33,386 nucleotides of DNA from positions 1-33,386 of the forward strand of contig PRDJ01000061.1 of the NCBI GenBank assembly GCA_003345555.1, written 5' to 3'. The stretch's first letter is position 1. Each line of letters opens with the position of its first letter. The translations under genes and the position numbers were made by a program. Shown here in pieces: positions 29,040-33,386 of the stretch. Below the pieces are notes generated by a model. It made no database searches. It was given only the letters and a program-made list of their open reading frames with translations, and was not told the origin of the DNA. The DNA is from Candidatus Thorarchaeota archaeon (GTDB lineage Archaea > Asgardarchaeota > Thorarchaeia > Thorarchaeales > Thorarchaeaceae).

Positions 29040-30323
29040 ATGCCTGAGTTTGACACTGACCTTCACATTCACTCGCACCACTCAATCGGTGTTAGTCATA
29101 CAATGACAATCCCCAATCTCGTGAATGGCGCCGCCGAGAAGGGACTCGACATTCTCGGCACTGGTGACGCGACTCAGCCAGATTGGCTTGACCATCTCAG
29201 ACGGAACCTCGTACCATCCGGAGAGGAATTGAAACAAGAAGGCATCTCATTCATACCCACGGTAGAAATCGAGGACGGCGAATCGATTCATCACCTCGTG
29301 ATACTGCCCGATTTCGAATCAGTAGAAATGCTCCGAAGCTCCCTGCGACCATTCTCGCCAAATATCGACAGCGAGTGGGGCGGTCGTCCCAGAGCGAATA
29401 TCGGACCTTCGGATCTTGCGGCTCTTGTGAGAGAAACAGGAGGGTTTGTCGGTCCAGCGCACGCATTCACGCCCTTCAAGTCGGTATTTCGGGAGGGCCG
29501 GTATGAGTCGTTGCTCGCTTGCTATGGAAAGGAAGCGGCGAATATCCATTTTATAGAACTGGGTCTTTCTGCGGATACTGAAATTGCAGACTACATACCC
29601 GAACTGCGTGGAATCACCTTCATCACCTCAAGCGATGCTCATTCGCCTTCTCCAGACAAGCTCGGCAGAGAGTTCGTAAGATTCTCCATGGAATCAGCCA
29701 CATTCGATGAGCTCAGAAAAGCCATCCTTAGACAACAAGGCAGAAAACCTATTCTGAACGTGGGCCTAGATCCGCGCCTAGGAAAGTACTATCTCTCGTT
29801 CTGCAGCTCTTGTCGACGAACAGTGCAGATACTTGAGGGAGAAGGACATCCTTGGTTTGACACACTCAATATCTACATCGAGTGCAAGAACGACGACGAG
29901 AAGGCTGCGCTTCTCCGTGATGTGCACAAACGCCGCGCGAAGTGTCCTATCGATGGAAAGAACTTGCGACTCGGCGTTCGCGACCGTGCTATGATGATTG
30001 GCACACCAAGAAGCGAGTCTCTATTTGATCGTCCACCGTACCTGCACGTTCCGCCGCTGCTTGATGTGATTTCTGCGTCGATGAATGGCATGGCGAAATC
30101 AACGAAGAGTGTAAGGAGTCTCTACGACAGAATGCGAAGCAGCATAGGCAGGGAGACGACAATACTCATCGATGCACCAATTGACAGAGTGTCAAAGATT
30201 GACGGGAGAGTGGGAGCCATGGTTGAGGCGCTCCGGAATGGGACTGCGACCTATGCTGCTGGGGGCGGAGGAAGATACGGTTGGCTTGTACCTCCCTGGC
30301 AGACTGGCAAGCCAATCAAGTAG
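29040..30323 (+). CDS. PHP-domain protein, endonuclease Q-like (TIGR00375-type)
   Basis: The 427-aa protein has PHP metal motifs DLHIHSHHS (D7, H9, H11), E76, H141 and SSDAHSP (D199, H201). Zinc-finger cysteines follow: C255, C258, C282 and C302. The C-terminal part is helical, with RDRAMMI near 314. This domain order matches archaeal endonuclease Q, which nicks DNA 5' to deaminated bases (uracil, hypoxanthine, xanthine) or abasic sites. The fourth zinc cysteine of typical EndoQ is not in the expected CPxC (here CPID), so C282 may fill in. ATG 29040 has GGAGG 7 nt upstream. It is cotranscribed with the dehydrogenase, an unexplained pairing. DNA-repair activity is inferred from the family. Confidence 0.83.
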   Translation: MPEFDTDLHIHSHHSIGVSHTMTIPNLVNGAAEKGLDILGTGDATQPDWLDHLRRNLVPSGEELKQEGISFIPTVEIEDGESIHHLVILPDFESVEMLRSSLRPFSPNIDSEWGGRPRANIGPSDLAALVRETGGFVGPAHAFTPFKSVFREGRYESLLACYGKEAANIHFIELGLSADTEIADYIPELRGITFITSSDAHSPSPDKLGREFVRFSMESATFDELRKAILRQQGRKPILNVGLDPRLGKYYLSFCSSCRRTVQILEGEGHPWFDTLNIYIECKNDDEKAALLRDVHKRRAKCPIDGKNLRLGVRDRAMMIGTPRSESLFDRPPYLHVPPLLDVISASMNGMAKSTKSVRSLYDRMRSSIGRETTILIDAPIDRVSKIDGRVGAMVEALRNGTATYAAGGGGRYGWLVPPWQTGKPIK

Positions 30324-30354
30324 GATAATACCCTCTATACACTGCAACTCGAAA

Positions 30355-31608
30355 CTAAACGGGAATTCCTATCAGAACTCGACCAATCCATGCATTCTGA
30401 CCCTCCGAGGTCTCCGTGATAAATCCTGAGACAAACACGCCGCCAATGGGAACGGCGATGACACCAAACGCTGTGTCGAAACCATCGGCAGACCCGTTTA
30501 TCGTGATTCTCGTATAGAAACGGAGGTTCATGTCATAGAGCGCTATCATCATGTTTGCTCCGCCTGAAACCTCGGTGTAGGTTCCCACCTGGACAAGATA
30601 ACTTCCATGCTGCGCAATTGAATATGCTGTGTCATCTCCATTCCCGGGACCATTTACTGTAATATCGTTCAATAGGTTCAGGTTACTGTCGAACTTGGCC
30701 AGCCATGCATTATAGCTTTGACCAGCTTCAGTTATCGTACCTGTGGCATAGAGATACCCGAAATAATCGTCTCGGCAGATGCCATAGCCCTTGTCCTCGC
30801 CGCTTGTGGGCCCCGCAATGATTACCTGGCCCAAGAGCTGCAAGTCCGCATCAAACTTGCCAATCCATATGTCATAGCCTGTTCCAGCTTGACTCATCGA
30901 GCCGCTTACGAATAAGTTGCCCACATCATCAAGGAGCATGAATCGGCCCTTATCGGTCATGCTCGCAGGGCCATCAATCGTGATGTTTCGTACAAGATTG
31001 AGATCGGAATCGTACTTGCCAATGTAAATATCGTAGCCGTGGCCAGGTAATGTGACGGTACCCGTTATGTAAACAGTACCTGAATCATCCAAGAGTAGGC
31101 CATATGCTTCGTCCGTCCCGTTGCTTGGTCCATCAAGAGTGATGCTTTCTTCAATGGTCAGATTGAGACTGTACCTTGCTATCCAGATGTTGTGGTCTTC
31201 TCCAGCCTCAGTTACGTAGCCCGCGGCGAAAAGATGCCCATGGCCGTCCAGAGCCAGCCCGTAGCCCGCATCGTCGCCCAAGGGACCGCCAAAGGTTGTG
31301 TTTCCGACTTGCTCAATCTGGCCGTAAGTTGAATTGAGTTTCCAAATGATGCCATCCTTGCCGTGACCCGGCACGGTAATGAAACCGGTTGCGTATAGAA
31401 CGCTTTGATTCTCGTCATATGCCATTCCGAGAGCCCAATCGTCACCACCAGAACCACCATCCATGCTCACCGAGTCGATGAACACCAAACTCGGACCGCC
31501 AGAAGGGATACCCGTCTGAAAACTGCCGAGAATCACGGCCACGATTATGACACAGCCGATGATTATCGCCACTGAACGTCGTCTGGCCTTATGCTCGCTG
31601 TCTGGCAT
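30355..31608 (-). CDS. Membrane-anchored seven-bladed beta-propeller (SBBP-like repeats)
   Basis: The 417-aa protein has a short basic N-terminus (KARRRS), one hydrophobic segment (VAIIIGCVIIVAVILGSF, about 13-30) acting as signal anchor, and seven repeats of about 50 residues. Each repeat has the pattern T-x-x-G-x5-D-x-A-Y-G...Y-x-T-G-x-x-T-x-x-G-x-x-Y-x-x-W-I-x-K. Seven such copies predict a closed seven-bladed propeller outside the cell. NLT, NGT, NIT, NST and NTT sequons fit N-glycosylation. The role (ligand binding or surface structure) is unknown. ATG 31608 has a TATA box at 31672-31679 that also suits the divergent gene. It lies tail to tail with the PHP gene, with a 31-bp gap. Confidence 0.82.
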   Translation of the reverse strand: MPDSEHKARRRSVAIIIGCVIIVAVILGSFQTGIPSGGPSLVFIDSVSMDGGSGGDDWALGMAYDENQSVLYATGFITVPGHGKDGIIWKLNSTYGQIEQVGNTTFGGPLGDDAGYGLALDGHGHLFAAGYVTEAGEDHNIWIARYSLNLTIEESITLDGPSNGTDEAYGLLLDDSGTVYITGTVTLPGHGYDIYIGKYDSDLNLVRNITIDGPASMTDKGRFMLLDDVGNLFVSGSMSQAGTGYDIWIGKFDADLQLLGQVIIAGPTSGEDKGYGICRDDYFGYLYATGTITEAGQSYNAWLAKFDSNLNLLNDITVNGPGNGDDTAYSIAQHGSYLVQVGTYTEVSGGANMMIALYDMNLRFYTRITINGSADGFDTAFGVIAVPIGGVFVSGFITETSEGQNAWIGRVLIGIPV

Positions 31609-31669
31609 TTCATGCCCTCCAGGTCTTCACTTCGAAGACAAGATACCAAGTTCCTGTACTGTAGTAAAG

Positions 31670-31680
31670 TGATATAAATC
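31670..31680. promoter_or_regulatory. Shared, bidirectional TATA box
   Basis: The sequence TGATATAAATC reads as a TATA box on the plus strand (towards 31729, predicted start near 31702) and as GATTTATATCA on the minus strand (towards 31608, predicted start near 31650). Purine-rich flanks (AAAG on one side, GAGAGG on the other strand) could act as BRE for either direction. Confidence 0.5.
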
Positions 31681-31728
31681 CTCTCGCGCATAATCACGAA
31701 ACAGACCTAGACTTGGATTCATTACAAC

Positions 31729-32148
31729 ATGCATTCTCACCACCCGATACTCGAGCCGGGTGAGTGCGATGTTATCGTGCACGAAAGTCTGGGCAGGACC
31801 AGAATGATAGTTCTGATGCTCAGGAGGAATCGTAACCTGACCGTCGTCAAAGGGATAATTCGTGAAGTCGGTCGAAGCACCACCGTCAGCGTGAGCGCTC
31901 AGCGATGGTACGGCTTCACGAACATAGTGGTTCAAGATGAGGTTACAGAAAAGACCTATGACGTCCATCTCTCTTCTGCTGTGATGACGAAGTGTAGATT
32001 CCTGCCACGGGTTGGCATGAAGGTGGTAGTCAACGGCTATGTCGAGAAGTCCGAATATGGATTAAGCGACTATCTCGTGACGAAAGTTGTCGATGTCAAA
32101 CACGAAGGAAGTGGTATCCTGCGCGTTCATCGTCTCGATCCAGATTGA
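31729..32148 (+). CDS. Small beta-rich protein, possible OB-fold
   Basis: The 139-aa product is rich in beta strands. The segment TVVKGIIREVGRSTTVSVS, a following strand pair and GMKVVVNGYVEKSEYGLSD with a closing strand (YLVTKVVDVK) resemble a five-stranded OB barrel as in RPA-like or tRNA-binding proteins. The identification is weak. It starts at ATG 31729 from a TATA box at 31672-31679; no ribosome binding site is clear. It is divergent from the propeller gene and ends 81 bp before the stop of the HTH/Zn-ribbon gene. Confidence 0.6.
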   Translation: MHSHHPILEPGECDVIVHESLGRTRMIVLMLRRNRNLTVVKGIIREVGRSTTVSVSAQRWYGFTNIVVQDEVTEKTYDVHLSSAVMTKCRFLPRVGMKVVVNGYVEKSEYGLSDYLVTKVVDVKHEGSGILRVHRLDPD

Positions 32149-32229
32149 TTCGAACCGACACCTCATCCGCTGCAAGTTACAAACACGTGAACCCTGCACC
32201 GACTGCAGCGGCGGGCCACAAAACGTCAG

Positions 32230-32529
32230 CTATTCGCCCGGTTGAATGATGTAGCCGGGCTCTATTATATGTTCAGAATGGCATTTGGGGCACTTGGCTG
32301 GCGTCCTAGCCACGTGGCGATCCCAGAACACGTAACCGCATTCGCCGCATCTCGCAGGACGAATCAGTATCTCCTTTCCCTTGATTCTGATTGTCTGACT
32401 GACGTGTTCAATGTCATCGTACACCGTAGATGTGCTACTGATTCCCAGCCGTTCGCATATGTCTTTGGCTGTAAGCGGGACTTCTGTGTTCTCCAGAAGC
32501 TTCTCGATTGATTCTCTTCGCGTTGACAT
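32230..32529 (-). CDS. HTH/zinc-ribbon transcription regulator (COG3357-like)
   Basis: The 99-aa protein has a winged-helix N-terminal half (RRESIEKLLENTEVPLTAKD...), and CGEC...CPKC as a zinc ribbon C-terminally (C61, C64, C80, C83). This two-part form is the archaeal COG3357 family of predicted transcription regulators. The targets are unknown. The frame is open to 32598, but ATG 32529 begins the helical domain and lies about 27 bp from TATA-like GTATAGAAG (32551-32559), so it is probably leaderless. It is divergent from the secreted protein gene at 32676, which might be its target. Confidence 0.87.
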   Translation of the reverse strand: MSTRRESIEKLLENTEVPLTAKDICERLGISSTSTVYDDIEHVSQTIRIKGKEILIRPARCGECGYVFWDRHVARTPAKCPKCHSEHIIEPGYIIQPGE

Positions 32530-32675
32530 GTCTTGGTTCCCCGCATCAATTCGGCTTCTATACCTGCCGGCATCCGTGGTGGAGTTTCCGCTGTTCAACC
32601 TTTTGAACGCGCCGTTTAAACCGTAGTATAATATCCTTTCGTGAGGAGTGAGTATCGACCTTCGGGGGAATTGAA

Positions 32676-33386
32676 ATGAAAGAATACGGAACGACCATGA
32701 AGTCCACGGTATCGGCCGCAGTAGTAGTTGCGCTCCTAGTAGCTGGCGGGTTGATTGCCACTTCGATCTGGCTGCCCGGCATCCATACGACGACTACCAC
32801 AACGACCACAACAACAACTCATCCGGGCAGCGGGTTCGGTCCTATGGCCATGGAGTACCTTCAGAGTAAACGGAATGATGTGATGTTCTACTGGATGTGC
32901 AACTCAACATTCGTGAACAGTAACTTGAGCCTCTACTACCAGCAGAGCAATGCCTCTGCATTCGTTGATGGAGTGTACCTGAAACGGGGAGATCCCGCAA
33001 ATGAGATACGTGTCCTCTTTTCTCCTTTTGAAGAGGATATCCCAGGCATAGGATCCTTGGACCAAAACACATGGGACTTGTTCAGCGGTCTGCTGGTCAA
33101 CGATAGTATCGGAAAGATGGATGATGCATCCTCACATCCTGAGAGTTGGCCCAACAGTTGGCCGATTGACTTCTTCATCGAGATATTCTTCAATGACGGC
33201 ACGTTGTTCTACCTCGGCTATACTAAGAGTGACGGACTAGCGTTCATCCAAAACGGGACGTGGACCGGTAGCTACACTCCCAACGGTTGGCCTGAGGTTA
33301 CGGGCTATGCATCAACCGGCTACTGGCTCGTGGAAGGAGGCCATCTCCACAATCCGCTTGTCGAACTCTATGGCATAATCACAAAT
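32676..33386 (+). CDS. Secreted or anchored protein with poly-Thr linker, 5' part only
   Basis: The reading frame stays open for 237 codons to the end of the window, so the protein is incomplete at its C-terminus. A hydrophobic segment (AAVVVALLVAGGLIATSIWL, about 15-34) after a Lys-bearing start is a signal peptide or anchor. It is followed by 11 consecutive Thr (39-49), a linker typical of O-glycosylated archaeal surface proteins. The rest is Trp/Tyr-rich with several N-glycosylation sequons (NST, NLS, NAS, NDS, NGT). No domain is recognised. ATG 32676 has GGGGGA 7 nt upstream, with TTTAAA/AGTATAATA boxes at 32615-32634. It is divergent from the regulator at 32529, which may control it. Confidence 0.78.
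   Translation, partial: MKEYGTTMKSTVSAAVVVALLVAGGLIATSIWLPGIHTTTTTTTTTTTHPGSGFGPMAMEYLQSKRNDVMFYWMCNSTFVNSNLSLYYQQSNASAFVDGVYLKRGDPANEIRVLFSPFEEDIPGIGSLDQNTWDLFSGLLVNDSIGKMDDASSHPESWPNSWPIDFFIEIFFNDGTLFYLGYTKSDGLAFIQNGTWTGSYTPNGWPEVTGYASTGYWLVEGGHLHNPLVELYGIITN

Noticed and set aside
31627..31968. 113-codon minus-strand ORF opposite the OB-like gene
   Set aside because: It covers the shared TATA box and the plus-strand gene, and has no motif.
1..33386. Mobile element, prophage or CRISPR/defence island
   Set aside because: I saw no transposase, integrase, phage structural gene, regularly spaced repeat array or tRNA-linked attachment site; gene composition looks uniform.

Overview
The window (about 50% GC by eye) is archaeal. 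Most gene starts have an AT-rich TATA-like box about 25-30 bp upstream of a plausible transcription start. Several genes look leaderless or nearly so, others use GGAG-type ribosome binding sites. The gene set is also archaeal: an HTH/Zn-ribbon regulator of the COG3357 type, a TIGR00304/DUF131 membrane protein, a DUF2072-type zinc ribbon, a GAN/RecJ-like DHH nuclease, an endonuclease Q-like PHP protein, a beta-CASP nuclease and a Ski2-like helicase with an N-terminal zinc module. A PRMT-like methyltransferase with a double-glutamate loop, and a secreted protein with a poly-threonine linker, would fit an Asgard archaeon (for example the Thorarchaeia). That placement is an inference; no rRNA or ribosomal protein gene is present to test it. 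No tRNA, rRNA, CRISPR array, transposase or integrase was seen.

Layout. 1-365: a tiny acidic ORF and a strong hairpin. 365-4150: methylthioadenosine phosphorylase, then an iron-uptake operon in which a DtxR-family repressor fused to a FeoA domain overlaps FeoB by ATGA; two TTAGG-N4-CCTAA palindromes flank its TATA box. 4379-9753: a membrane protein, a purine-type phosphoribosyltransferase, another membrane protein, the PRMT-like enzyme, a TPR/zinc-ribbon protein, a Nudix hydrolase and a small membrane protein. 9782-14226: the DHH nuclease, a coiled-coil protein, a cupin, a HAD phosphatase and a B3/B4-domain protein. 14284-19432: a HerA/FtsK-like ATPase with a long coiled coil, a membrane protein, an MFS transporter, an unrecognised soluble protein and a two-helix membrane peptide.

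19494-24181 holds the most intriguing unit: two unrecognised proteins tightly linked to a large Ski2-like helicase. It is preceded by a perfect 8-bp inverted repeat and by a hairpin that buries the ribosome binding site of a TTG start. 24187-26813: small zinc proteins, a DUF131 membrane protein that overlaps a convergent neighbour tail to tail, an unknown protein and a beta-CASP nuclease. 26889-30323: an unknown protein divergent from a zinc alcohol dehydrogenase/EndoQ-like pair. 30355-33386: a seven-bladed propeller anchored outside the membrane, a small possible OB-fold protein, an HTH/Zn-ribbon regulator, and the start of a poly-Thr secreted protein that runs off the end.

Themes. Iron uptake is under metal control. 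Purine salvage is represented by the MTA phosphorylase and the phosphoribosyltransferase, which are not adjacent. Nucleic-acid enzymes (DHH nuclease, HerA-like ATPase, Ski2-like helicase, beta-CASP nuclease, EndoQ-like nuclease) recur across the window but do not form one obvious defence island. Most genes are in units of one to three, often divergent or tail to tail, and several tail-to-tail gaps contain hairpins.
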